From: Bacillota bacterium
Lineage (GTDB): Bacteria > Bacillota > Clostridia > Christensenellales > Aristaeellaceae
Reading direction: 5' to 3'
DNA length: 18,452 nucleotides
NCBI GenBank assembly: GCA_023395615.1
Contig: JAEWYP010000025.1
Coordinates: 1-18,452, forward strand
Part shown: one piece after another, positions 6,553 through 12,637 of the stretch
Numbering within the stretch: the stretch's first letter is position 1
Layout of the letters: each line of letters starts with the position of its first letter
Made by a program: the position numbers and the translations under genes
The notes under the pieces: model-generated
The model's database searches: none
Seen by the model: only the letters and a program-made list of their open reading frames with translations
Told to the model about the DNA's origin: nothing

Positions 6553-7692
6553 ATGCATTCGGATTTTTTATTGCAATCTCTGGCCGACCGCCCGGAGGTA
6601 CAGGCCCAGGACGCGATCAAATTTCTATATCAGCACGCCTTCGGCTGCGGGCACCTGCTGCCGGACGAGGCCGCGTGCGCACAGTACATCCGCGAAGAAA
6701 TGGCGCAGACGGAGGCAGATGCGTCCGTGCCCGCTTATATTCCGCTGGGAAACGGGCTGTGCCGCCTCAACCTGCGTTCTCCCGGCGTGCGCCTGCTGCC
6801 GCCGGAACGTATCGCACGTTTGATGCGTGGCACCGAAACGCATTTTGCCGGTTCGGAAGCCGTTTTTCAGGACAGCCTGCAATTGTTGTGGGAATGCGCC
6901 GCGCGTTTCGGCGTGGATGCACCCTCGCAGGGCGAAGCGCCGCGCCTGTCCTTTACCCTCACGCAGTTGGAAACCGCCCTTGCCGATTGGAAACAATCCG
7001 GCGGTTTGCCACGGCACAGCGAGGCGTACCGAAGCGCCTGCCGCCCCGCCTACCGCGTGGTGCTGCGTCGCTACGGCGACGCGCTGCCGGCGCTGATTGC
7101 GCTGGAGCAATCGTTGCAGGCTCGCGGCACGGCGGTGCTGGCGCTGGACGGGGACTGCGCCTCCGGCAAAACGTCGCTAATCAGCCTGATCGCGCCGCTG
7201 TACGACTGTAACGTGCTCCACATGGACGACTTTTTCCTGCCGTTTGCCCTGCGTTCGCCCGATCGGCTGGCCCAACCGGGCGGCAACGTGCACTACGAGC
7301 GCTTTCAGGCCGAGGTATTAAGCGGACTGGTCGCGGGCGAGCCTTACCGTTATGGCGCGTTCAACTGCCATACCGGCAAAACCGTATGGCATATGGTGGC
7401 ACCCAAGCCGGTTACGATCATCGAGGGGAGTTACGCGCTTCACCCGGCGTTTGATTCCGACTACGTCACACTGCACGCCGTACGCGCACTGTTGACCGTG
7501 CCCCCCGCGCAACAGCGGGCGCGGATATTGCGCCGCAACGGCCCGGACCTGCTGAAGCGCTTTGAGACCGAATGGATTCCCCTTGAAAAACGGTATTTCG
7601 AGGCGTATCATAAAACGCGGCAGGATCAGCTGATCCTGTCCGGGGCAACGGCCCCGGAAGACGAACCCAACGGAGAGGAGAACCTGCCGTGA
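6553..7692 (+). CDS. Uridine-kinase-like P-loop kinase fused to a conserved N-terminal domain
   Basis: A 379-residue two-domain protein. Residues 1-185 form a soluble domain containing FLYQHAFGCGHLL (about 24-36). I recall this domain in clostridial proteins but know no function for it. Residues 190-379 form a phosphoribulokinase/uridine-kinase-like NTPase: Walker A GDCASGKT (200-207), HMDDFFLP (223-230) as the usual substrate/Mg region, and VTIIEGSYALHP for Walker B and the following segment. It probably phosphorylates a small metabolite with ATP or GTP; the substrate is not readable. The frame is open upstream to 6469, but the ATG at 6553 follows a GGGGTG site and starts a normal N-terminus. 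Its stop overlaps the next gene's GTG by 4 bp. Position after an ECF S component suggests uptake plus phosphorylation trapping, which is inference. Confidence 0.85.
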   Translation: MHSDFLLQSLADRPEVQAQDAIKFLYQHAFGCGHLLPDEAACAQYIREEMAQTEADASVPAYIPLGNGLCRLNLRSPGVRLLPPERIARLMRGTETHFAGSEAVFQDSLQLLWECAARFGVDAPSQGEAPRLSFTLTQLETALADWKQSGGLPRHSEAYRSACRPAYRVVLRRYGDALPALIALEQSLQARGTAVLALDGDCASGKTSLISLIAPLYDCNVLHMDDFFLPFALRSPDRLAQPGGNVHYERFQAEVLSGLVAGEPYRYGAFNCHTGKTVWHMVAPKPVTIIEGSYALHPAFDSDYVTLHAVRALLTVPPAQQRARILRRNGPDLLKRFETEWIPLEKRYFEAYHKTRQDQLILSGATAPEDEPNGEENLP

Positions 7693-8102
7693 AGGTACTG
7701 GTGATCGACGGTCAGGGCGGCGGCGTCGGCAAGGCGCTGGTATCCGCCATCAAACGCATTGCGCCCGCCGTGACCCTTACGGCGCTGGGCACCAACGCCG
7801 CCGCTACCGCCGCTATGCTGCGCGCGGGCGCGGATCAGGGAGCCACAGGCGAAAGCGCCATCCGCTACCAGTGCAAAACCGCGGATGTGATTACCGGCGT
7901 CATCGGCATTTTGCACAGCAACGCCCTGTTGGGCGAAATCTCTCCGGCCATCGCCGCCGCCGTAAGCGGCAGCGAGGCGCAAAAAATCCTGATACCGCTG
8001 GATCGCTGCGGCTTGCACGTGGTCGGCGTTACCAAGCGGCCCATGGAAGAACTGATCGCCGAAGCGGCCCAGGCCGTGGTAGACGCAGTCGGCCAGCCCT
8101 GA
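7689..8102 (+). CDS. DUF3842 family protein
   Basis: A 137-residue protein matching my recollection of DUF3842. It has an N-terminal glycine-rich nucleotide-binding-like strand-loop-helix (VLVIDGQGGGVGKAL, about 3-17), then ALGTNAAATAAMLRAGAD and GATGESAI, and a C-terminal ILIPLDRCG segment. The fold suggests a small Rossmann-like protein, but no activity is known to me. It starts with GTG at 7689, overlapping the previous stop by 4 bp, behind GGAGAGGAG, which implies translational coupling. The Mrp ATPase gene follows after 36 bp. The linkage to Mrp and a Cys-rich redox protein hints at an iron-sulfur or redox role. No signal peptide or membrane segment is present. Confidence 0.85.
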   Translation: MKVLVIDGQGGGVGKALVSAIKRIAPAVTLTALGTNAAATAAMLRAGADQGATGESAIRYQCKTADVITGVIGILHSNALLGEISPAIAAAVSGSEAQKILIPLDRCGLHVVGVTKRPMEELIAEAAQAVVDAVGQP

Positions 8103-8138
8103 GCCGGTTACTCGAAACCCAAGAAAGGAAACATACCC

Positions 8139-8978
8139 ATGAGCGAATGCACCCACGATTGTTCCAGCTGCAGCCAGAACTGCGATTCCCGCAAACCGGA
8201 AAGCCTGCTGGAAAAACCCCATGAGCAAAGCCATATCCAAAAAGTCGTCGCCGTATGCAGCGGCAAGGGCGGCGTAGGCAAAAGCCTCGTTACCGCCCTG
8301 CTAGCCGTACTGGCGCAGCGACAGGGCCTGAAAGTAGGCATTCTGGACGCGGACATTACCGGCCCTTCCATCCCCAAGGCTTTCGGCCTGACCGAACGGG
8401 CAGGCGGCAACGATTACGGCATCTTCCCCGTGCGCTCCAAAACCGGCATCGACGTGATGAGCCTCAACCTGATGCTGGAGCACGACACCGACCCCGTCGT
8501 ATGGCGCGGCCCGATCATCGCGGGGGCCGTAAAACAGTTCTGGACGGACGTGATCTGGGGCGATAAGGACGTGCTGTTTATCGATATGCCCCCGGGAACC
8601 GGCGACGTGATGCTGACCGTGTTCCAGAGCATCCCCGTGGACGCGGCGGTACTGGTGACCACCCCGCAGGAACTGGTGGGCATGATCGTTGAAAAAGCGA
8701 TGAAGATGATCGACATGATGCACATTCCCGCGCTAGGCATTGTGGAGAACATGAGCTACGTGCAGTGCCCAGACTGCGATAAAAAGATTGAAATCTTCGG
8801 CGAAAGCCACGTCGAGCAGCTGGCCGCCGCCTACCATATCCCCCACGCGGCGCGCCTGCCCATGGACCCGAAGCTTAGCTCCGGCTGTGACAAAGGGCTG
8901 ATCGAGCTGTTTACCGGCAACTGGCTGGACGAGCTGGCCGAGGCTATCGCGGACGCGAAGCCCCTGCCGCGTGAGTGA
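8139..8978 (+). CDS. Mrp/NBP35-type P-loop ATPase, iron-sulfur carrier (ApbC family)
   Basis: A 279-residue cytoplasmic ATPase of the Mrp/Nbp35/ApbC family, which binds and transfers Fe-S clusters. The N-terminus carries Cys at 4, 8, 11 and 15 (CTHDCSSCSQNC), resembling the ferredoxin-like cluster motif of Nbp35. The deviant Walker A is SGKGGVGKS (41-49), with a second Asp-containing strand ILDADITGPS (68-77) and VLFIDMPPGTGD (145-156). The CPDC motif (210-213) is the conserved CxxC that bridges a 4Fe-4S cluster at the dimer interface. The N-terminal MIP18-type domain of some Mrp proteins is absent. The ATG follows AAAGGA. It lies between the DUF3842 and C_GCAxxG_C_C genes. Confidence 0.95.
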   Translation: MSECTHDCSSCSQNCDSRKPESLLEKPHEQSHIQKVVAVCSGKGGVGKSLVTALLAVLAQRQGLKVGILDADITGPSIPKAFGLTERAGGNDYGIFPVRSKTGIDVMSLNLMLEHDTDPVVWRGPIIAGAVKQFWTDVIWGDKDVLFIDMPPGTGDVMLTVFQSIPVDAAVLVTTPQELVGMIVEKAMKMIDMMHIPALGIVENMSYVQCPDCDKKIEIFGESHVEQLAAAYHIPHAARLPMDPKLSSGCDKGLIELFTGNWLDELAEAIADAKPLPRE

Positions 8979-8986
8979 GGCAAGCC

Positions 8987-9439
8987 ATGACATGTGACGA
9001 GCGGGCACAAAAAGCGCTGGATTATTTCAACCGCGGGTTTAATTGCGCGCAATCCGTTTTTACCGCGTTCCATGAGGAAATCGGGCTGGACGAAACCGAA
9101 GCGTTGAAGCTGAGCTGCTCTATGGGCGGCGGCGTAGGCGGCCTCAGGGAAATCTGCGGCGCGTTCACCGGGATGAGCATGGCGCTGGGCGCGCTGAAAG
9201 GCTATTCCGACCCGAAGGATCAGGCGGCGAAAGAGCGCCAGTACGCACTGATCCAGCAGAAGGCGGAGCAGTTTCGCAATTCCTTCGGTACCGTGATCTG
9301 CCGCGAGTTGCTGCTGCAAAACGGCGTGACTCCCTCTCCCGTGCCCGCGGTGCGCACAGCGGATTATTACAAAGACCGTCCCTGCGCCCGGTATGTGGAA
9401 GCCTGCGCCCGGTACGCGCAGGAAACGCTGAACGCGTAA
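8987..9439 (+). CDS. C_GCAxxG_C_C family redox protein
   Basis: A 150-residue soluble Cys-rich protein of the C_GCAxxG_C_C family. Cysteines occur at 20 (FNCAQSVF), 44, 57 (ICGAFTGM), 105 (VICREL), 133 and 140. The SMGGGVGG stretch before ICGAFTG is the family's central signature. The pattern suggests metal or cluster binding or thiol redox chemistry; the physiological partner is not known. ATG 8987 has GTGAGG at proper spacing. A GTG at 8975 overlaps the Mrp stop but has no ribosome site. It is the last gene of the run, ended by the terminator at 9486-9527. Adjacency to the Mrp-type carrier supports a shared Fe-S or redox task, by inference. Confidence 0.88.
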   Translation: MTCDERAQKALDYFNRGFNCAQSVFTAFHEEIGLDETEALKLSCSMGGGVGGLREICGAFTGMSMALGALKGYSDPKDQAAKERQYALIQQKAEQFRNSFGTVICRELLLQNGVTPSPVPAVRTADYYKDRPCARYVEACARYAQETLNA

Positions 9440-9485
9440 AACCGTGCTGGTGGCCCACCCTTTCTGCAATGGAAAGAAAAATAAG

Positions 9486-9527
9486 ACCGAGCGGCGCCGT
9501 ACATCCATACGGTACCGCCCGGTTTTT
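9486..9527. terminator. Bidirectional terminator between redox operon and thymidine kinase
   Basis: A long imperfect stem pairs ACCG, GCGG and CCGTA segments with their complements ending at CCGG (9519-9522). On the plus strand TTTTT follows immediately. On the minus strand a TCTTATTTTTC run follows, so it can end both the plus-strand operon and the convergent thymidine kinase transcript. Confidence 0.9.
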
Positions 9528-9565
9528 CTGATTCTTCTGTATGGGAAGCTATTTAGGGGCTGTCT

Positions 9566-10171
9566 TTATGAAGGGACTTCCTCGTCGCATCCGCCAGCGC
9601 TTCCTTCGCATCCGGCATGATCGCCCAGATTGCCTTCCATCCAGTGTTTTCGGCATAAGCTGGTGTAGCTTTCGCTTCCGCCCAGTACAATCTGCTCCCC
9701 GGTTTTAGCCACTTTGCCGTCGATAACGCGAGCGTTGCAGGTGGCCTTTTTACCGCACCAGCAGATGGTTTTCACTTCCTCAATGGTATCGGCCCACGCC
9801 ATCAGCCAAAGACTACCCTCGAAAAAATTGCCCCGGAAATCGGCCCGCAGGCCATAGGCGATCACGGGGACGTTCAGGTCGTCCACTACGTGCACCAGAT
9901 ATTCCACCTGTGCCTTGGTCATAAACTGCGCCTCATCCACGATTACGCAGTCGTACCCGGTCACGTCGAGCGTTTCCAGCTCCTCCACATAGTTGCATTC
10001 GCATTCCAGACCACAACGCGAAGCCACCAGATTGGCGCCGTCGCGGCGGTCCAGCCGGGGTTTCAGCATCAGCACCTTCTGGTTGCGCTCCAGATAATTA
10101 TGCCGCACCATAATTGCGTTCGCCGTTTTACTGGAGCCCATCGCCCCGTACCGGAAATACAGTTTTGCCAC
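9566..10171 (-). CDS. tdk: Thymidine kinase (type II, TK1 family)
   Basis: A 201-residue cytoplasmic enzyme that phosphorylates thymidine to dTMP with ATP in the salvage pathway. Landmarks: an N-terminal strand AKLYFRYGAMGSSKTANA with a P-loop variant GAMGSSKT (Ser where Gly is usual before Lys-Thr), DCVIVDEAQF (Walker B and catalytic Glu), AYGLRADFRGNFF (the lasso/substrate region) and a zinc-binding set, CWCGKKATC plus CRKH near the C-terminus. The GTG at 10169-10171 is chosen because it follows GGGAGG at about 9 nt and matches the family start. The upstream extension to 10366 is unlike the family. It has its own promoter (10205-10233) and a shared terminator (9486-9527). The last ~20 residues are Gly/Asp/Glu-rich and probably disordered. 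Confidence 0.95.
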   Translation of the reverse strand: MAKLYFRYGAMGSSKTANAIMVRHNYLERNQKVLMLKPRLDRRDGANLVASRCGLECECNYVEELETLDVTGYDCVIVDEAQFMTKAQVEYLVHVVDDLNVPVIAYGLRADFRGNFFEGSLWLMAWADTIEEVKTICWCGKKATCNARVIDGKVAKTGEQIVLGGSESYTSLCRKHWMEGNLGDHAGCEGSAGGCDEEVPS

Positions 10172-10204
10172 GCCGAAACCCTCCCGCAGGCTTAATCTGC
10201 TTGT

Positions 10205-10233
10205 AGCATAACACAGCGGAAAGCGTCTGTAAA
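10205..10233 (-). promoter_or_regulatory. Promoter of thymidine kinase gene
   Basis: On the minus strand TTTACA (10228-10233), a 17-bp spacer and TATGCT (10205-10210). The start would be near 10198, giving a leader of about 27 nt ending in GGGAGG. It uses the same TATGCT -10 as the sugar operon promoter. Confidence 0.65.
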
Positions 10234-10240
10234 GCGGAGG

Positions 10241-10278
10241 AAAAAAGCAGCGGGCCGCACTGCAATCAGACGGCCCGC
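10241..10278 (-). terminator. Rho-independent terminator, minus strand
   Basis: An 8-bp perfect GC stem (10271-10278 with 10250-10257) around a 13-nt loop, followed on the minus strand by TGC and six T residues (10241-10246). It lies 170 bp beyond the DUF4364 stop and just upstream of the thymidine kinase promoter. It therefore ends a transcript covering the structured stretch at 10281-10430. Confidence 0.85.
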
Positions 10279-10280
10279 AA

Positions 10281-10430
10281 CAAGTGCGATACATTTTCGT
10301 GCGCCAGGGGCACTGCCTCCCCCTGTGCGCAGGGATGAATCCGTCCGTGTTCGCCGCGCATTCCACGCGGCGAGAGCATCGTGCGTAGTGATCGGCAAGT
10401 TAAGGCTTGCCCTAAGCCAGCCCAGCCGCC
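10281..10430 (-). other. Structured non-coding stretch (3' UTR or small RNA candidate)
   Basis: No gene is supported here. It holds three stable hairpins. The first is 10301-10330 (GCGCCAGGGG with CCCCTG and GCGC, one bulge, 9-nt loop). The second is 10352-10372 (CGCCGCG with CGCGGCG, 7-nt loop). The third is 10394-10411 (GGCAAG with CTTGCC, 6-nt loop). The canonical minus-strand terminator at 10241-10278 follows. I looked for 6S, SRP and tmRNA hallmarks and found none. Confidence 0.35.
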
Positions 10431-10448
10431 AAAAACCTTCGGCAAGGT
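10431..10448 (-). terminator. Short hairpin at DUF4364 gene end, weak terminator
   Basis: A 5-bp stem ACCTT/AAGGT with a GCCG loop overlaps the DUF4364 stop codon and is followed by a T-run on the minus strand (10431-10435). It is short, so it would probably be leaky. Confidence 0.35.
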
Positions 10449-11227
10449 CAGCGGGCGATAAAGCGTGAACCGCTGACCAGATCGGTCAACCGGTTGGCGA
10501 CCGCCGCCGCGTCCGGATCGGCCAGCGACCGGATCAGCGCTTCCGCCGCCTTACGGCTGGGTAAAAGCAGTTCCACCTCAAAGCGCGCCTTCTTGCCCGC
10601 CAGTGTCGCGCGGGCGGTGTATTCCGCGGCGCTGTGCTCCGTAACCGCGCCCGGCGGCAGCGGCACGGCGTCCGCCTGTGCAAAATCCCGGGTGGCCTGT
10701 TCCGCCAGCCCGTACAGGTAGGTGGTTACGCGTGAGGCGTTAATGGCGAAACGGTGGATGGTTCGTCCGGCCAGCGACCGGTTCTGGGTTTCCATATGCA
10801 GGCGCACGGTGGGCAGATCCCCTTCGTGCACCGACAGATTGATGCGGTAATCGTTAGGCCGCGCAATTTCGTACGCGGCACGTACCTGCTGGTTGCGGAT
10901 CATTCTGCCGTGAAATTCCGGCGCGGCGGCCAGAATCCGCGCGCTCACATCCCCCGGTAGCCTTGTGCCAAACAGCGACAACGCCTCGCGCCCGCGGTCG
11001 GTTACAATCAGTTGCTCGGTCAGCGACCCGCCGCCCGTTTCCACTTCCCCGGCCGACAGCAGCTTATGCAGGCACAGGCGCATGGATACGTAATCCATCA
11101 GCTCCTGCTCCGCCACGAACGTCCACAGCTGGGTCGGGGTTACGCTGTCCAGCGTATCGACGCACAGCAAAAGCCGGAGCATGTTCTCCGTTTCGGATAC
11201 CTTTCGCGGCGGGGAGTTAATCGGCAT
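10448..11227 (-). CDS. DUF4364 family protein
   Basis: A 259-residue protein resembling DUF4364. Residues ~10-85 look like a winged-helix domain: ENMLRLLLCVDTLDSVTPTQLW, then a helix ending LCLHKLLSAGEV, then a wing-like QLIVTDRGREAL, the usual DUF4364 ITEKG-type position. The remaining ~170 residues form an alpha/beta region with two beta-rich stretches (YRINLSVHEG and ARFEVELLLP). DUF4364 proteins that I recall are shorter, around 170-180 residues. Family function is unknown to me; DNA binding is plausible from the N-terminal fold only. ATG 11225-11227 follows GGGAGG; the frame is open 11 codons further. It lies 108 bp after the HPr-like gene, with a strong palindrome between. Confidence 0.72.
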   Translation of the reverse strand: MPINSPPRKVSETENMLRLLLCVDTLDSVTPTQLWTFVAEQELMDYVSMRLCLHKLLSAGEVETGGGSLTEQLIVTDRGREALSLFGTRLPGDVSARILAAAPEFHGRMIRNQQVRAAYEIARPNDYRINLSVHEGDLPTVRLHMETQNRSLAGRTIHRFAINASRVTTYLYGLAEQATRDFAQADAVPLPPGAVTEHSAAEYTARATLAGKKARFEVELLLPSRKAAEALIRSLADPDAAAVANRLTDLVSGSRFIAR

Positions 11228-11247
11228 AGGGCCTCCCAATACAGCAA

Positions 11248-11272
11248 CGGGGCAAAGCATCGCTTTGCCCCG
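11248..11272. repeat. Perfect 10-bp inverted repeat upstream of DUF4364 gene
   Basis: CGGGGCAAAG (11248-11257) pairs exactly with CTTTGCCCCG (11263-11272) across CATCG. It lies 21 bp upstream of the DUF4364 ATG. A second hairpin, GCCCGC/GCGGGC, lies at 11313-11328. No T-run follows the first on the minus strand, so it is more likely a transcript processing or stability element or an attenuator than a strong terminator. Confidence 0.5.
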
Positions 11273-11335
11273 AACATGACCCGCAAGGGGCCTGATTTGT
11301 GTTTACATGGTTGCCCGCATCCGCGGGCGAAGCCC

Positions 11336-11563
11336 TTAAGCCATGAAAGGCTTAATGTCGCTGAGGAGATCGTCGCAGGAATCGCTGTAAATCTCCATCG
11401 TGATGGGCTTGCTCAGGTCGAGACTGAAGATACCCAGAATGGACTTCGCATCCACCACATGGCGGCCGGCGCGAAGATCGACATCGTACGGATAACGGTT
11501 GACGATGTTTACGAACGACTTAACATTCTCGGCCAGGCTTAGCTTGATGTTGACAGACTTCAT
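11336..11563 (-). CDS. HPr-like protein lacking the phosphorylated histidine
   Basis: A 75-residue protein with the HPr fold pattern. The AKSILGIFSLDL segment (39-50) matches the HPr regulatory-serine region (KSIMGVMSLG), placing S41 at the Ser46 position. The active-site HARPA segment is missing. In alignment the catalytic His falls at L10 and its partner Arg at E12, so it cannot carry PTS phosphate at His. This recalls Crh of Bacillus, a Ser-only HPr paralogue acting in carbon catabolite repression. Such histidine-less HPr-like proteins are, as I recall, common in Clostridia, and a regulatory role is inference. The ATG at 11561-11563 follows a near-perfect AAAGGAGG, suggesting high expression. 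It has its own promoter at 11600-11628. Confidence 0.82.
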   Translation of the reverse strand: MKSVNIKLSLAENVKSFVNIVNRYPYDVDLRAGRHVVDAKSILGIFSLDLSKPITMEIYSDSCDDLLSDIKPFMA

Positions 11564-11599
11564 AGAATAAAGCCTCCTTTCTGATCACGCTACATGATT

Positions 11600-11628
11600 A
11601 TTATACATGAGCCGAACTTGAAATGCAA
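11600..11628 (-). promoter_or_regulatory. Promoter of HPr-like gene
   Basis: A perfect TATAAT -10 (11600-11605, minus strand) lies 17 bp after TTGCAT (11623-11628). The leader would be about 30 nt and include AAAGGAGG. Confidence 0.65.
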
Positions 11629-11663
11629 GAAAGGGAAACCGGAAATGCGCAAAAAACGGTGAA

Positions 11664-11798
11664 TTACCTGCTTTTTCGCCATTTTTCACGAAAAAAGCGC
11701 AGGAAAAAGAGAGGTTTGCACAAAGGTATTTTCCAATTATTACCGTATTTGATGGCATTCCTGGTAAAATAACCGTCGGATAAAACCTCTTTGTCCAT
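11664..11798 (-). CDS. Possible small ORF of 44 residues (weak)
   Basis: Within a 396-bp stretch between the HPr-like gene and comF, a frame starting at ATG 11796-11798 has a good AAGAAGGG ribosome site 5 nt upstream. It encodes MDKEVLSDGYFTRNAIKYG and a very basic, Phe-rich C-terminus (PLFFLRFFREKWRKSR). In-frame ATGs further up (11840 and beyond) have weaker sites. AT-rich runs near 11640-11690 could form a terminator. No family is recognised. The basic-aromatic tail could suit a membrane-active or nucleic-acid-binding peptide, but it could be chance coding. The rest of the stretch holds only a 7-bp inverted repeat (11811-11817 with 11845-11851). Confidence 0.25.
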   Translation of the reverse strand: MDKEVLSDGYFTRNAIKYGNNWKIPLCKPLFFLRFFREKWRKSR

Positions 11799-11959
11799 AT
11801 TCCCTTCTTCGGTTACGGGATTCGATTCCTTCTTTACCATGTTGCGTAACCCGAATGGCATTCCAGCGGATGATTTTCTCATTATCACCGCGCTGTAACA
11901 TAGCCCGCAACGCCCATCCGGGGAAATGTTGCGAATCGATCGCGCATCGTCGCGCGTCC

Positions 11960-12637
11960 TCAGGCCCGGCACGCCGTCAGCACCAGCACTTCCGCCGCGC
12001 CTGCCTCCCGCAGTACCCGCGCGCACTCCTCCACCGTCGCGCCGGTGGTAAGCACGTCGTCCACCAACAGCACTCTGCGGCCCGCCAGTATTTCCCGGCC
12101 GGACGCGCTTACGGCAAACGCGCCGCGGATGTTTTGCCGCCGCGCCTCCCGCCCCTGACCGACCTGCGAACGTTTATGGTGCACCCGCTCCAGCGCATCC
12201 GTCAGAAGCGGCACGCCCACCATGTCCGCAAACGCGCCGGCCAGCACCTGCGCCTGGTTGTATCCGCGCTGGCGCAGTCGCCGGGGATGCACCGGTACCG
12301 CCACGCAAAACTCCGCCGTACGCAAAGGAGCAAACGCCGCGTACAGCGCCGCCATCCGTTCCGCCAGCGGCAGGGCCGCCGTATGATCGGCGTTGAATTT
12401 AAGCCTTTTCACCAGTGCTGACGCCGTGCCCGCGTACGTATAGGCCGACGCCGCGAACGCGACGGTATCATTCAGCAGCGCGGGAGCGCCCCGAAGCGGC
12501 AACGCCGCGCGGGCGAGCGTACCTACGCAAGAAGCGCACAGCACCCCTTCCCCGCTTACCAATGGCGTACCGCAAGCGTGGCACAGGTTCCGCTGCGGGT
12601 ACAGCAGGCTTAACAGTCTTTCCCAGAGCCCTTTCAT
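11960..12637 (-). CDS. comF: ComF family phosphoribosyltransferase-like protein
   Basis: A 225-residue ComF-type protein. The N-terminal zinc-ribbon-like part has C19-x2-C22 and C34-x2-C37. The phosphoribosyltransferase fold follows, with VPVHPRRLRQRGYNQAQ (about 114-130) and the PRPP-binding loop VDDVLTTGAT (192-201). In naturally competent bacteria ComF works in the cytoplasm with ComFA on incoming single-stranded DNA; in Clostridia its role is less clear. Its ATG (12635-12637) overlaps the recD2 stop by 4 bp (ATGA), so the two are translationally coupled. The recD2-comF pairing puts a DNA helicase and a DNA-uptake-associated protein in one transcript. Transcription presumably starts at the recD2 promoter (14882-14911). 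Confidence 0.93.
   Translation of the reverse strand: MKGLWERLLSLLYPQRNLCHACGTPLVSGEGVLCASCVGTLARAALPLRGAPALLNDTVAFAASAYTYAGTASALVKRLKFNADHTAALPLAERMAALYAAFAPLRTAEFCVAVPVHPRRLRQRGYNQAQVLAGAFADMVGVPLLTDALERVHHKRSQVGQGREARRQNIRGAFAVSASGREILAGRRVLLVDDVLTTGATVEECARVLREAGAAEVLVLTACRA

Noticed and set aside
8975..8986. GTG start overlapping the Mrp stop for the C_GCAxxG_C_C gene
   Set aside because: No ribosome site lies at proper distance, while ATG 8987 has GTGAGG well placed.
10110..10140. Ser in place of Gly in the thymidine kinase P-loop (GAMGSSKT) as a sign of inactivation
   Set aside because: I recall the same variant in clostridial thymidine kinases, and the other catalytic and zinc residues are intact.
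10172..10366. N-terminal extension of thymidine kinase (65 codons)
   Set aside because: It would run through the promoter and terminator, has no family similarity, and the GTG at 10171 has GGGAGG and matches the family start.
10281..10430. 6S RNA or SRP RNA in the structured stretch
   Set aside because: No long single hairpin with a central bubble joining both ends, and no SRP GGAAG-type apical motif, was found.
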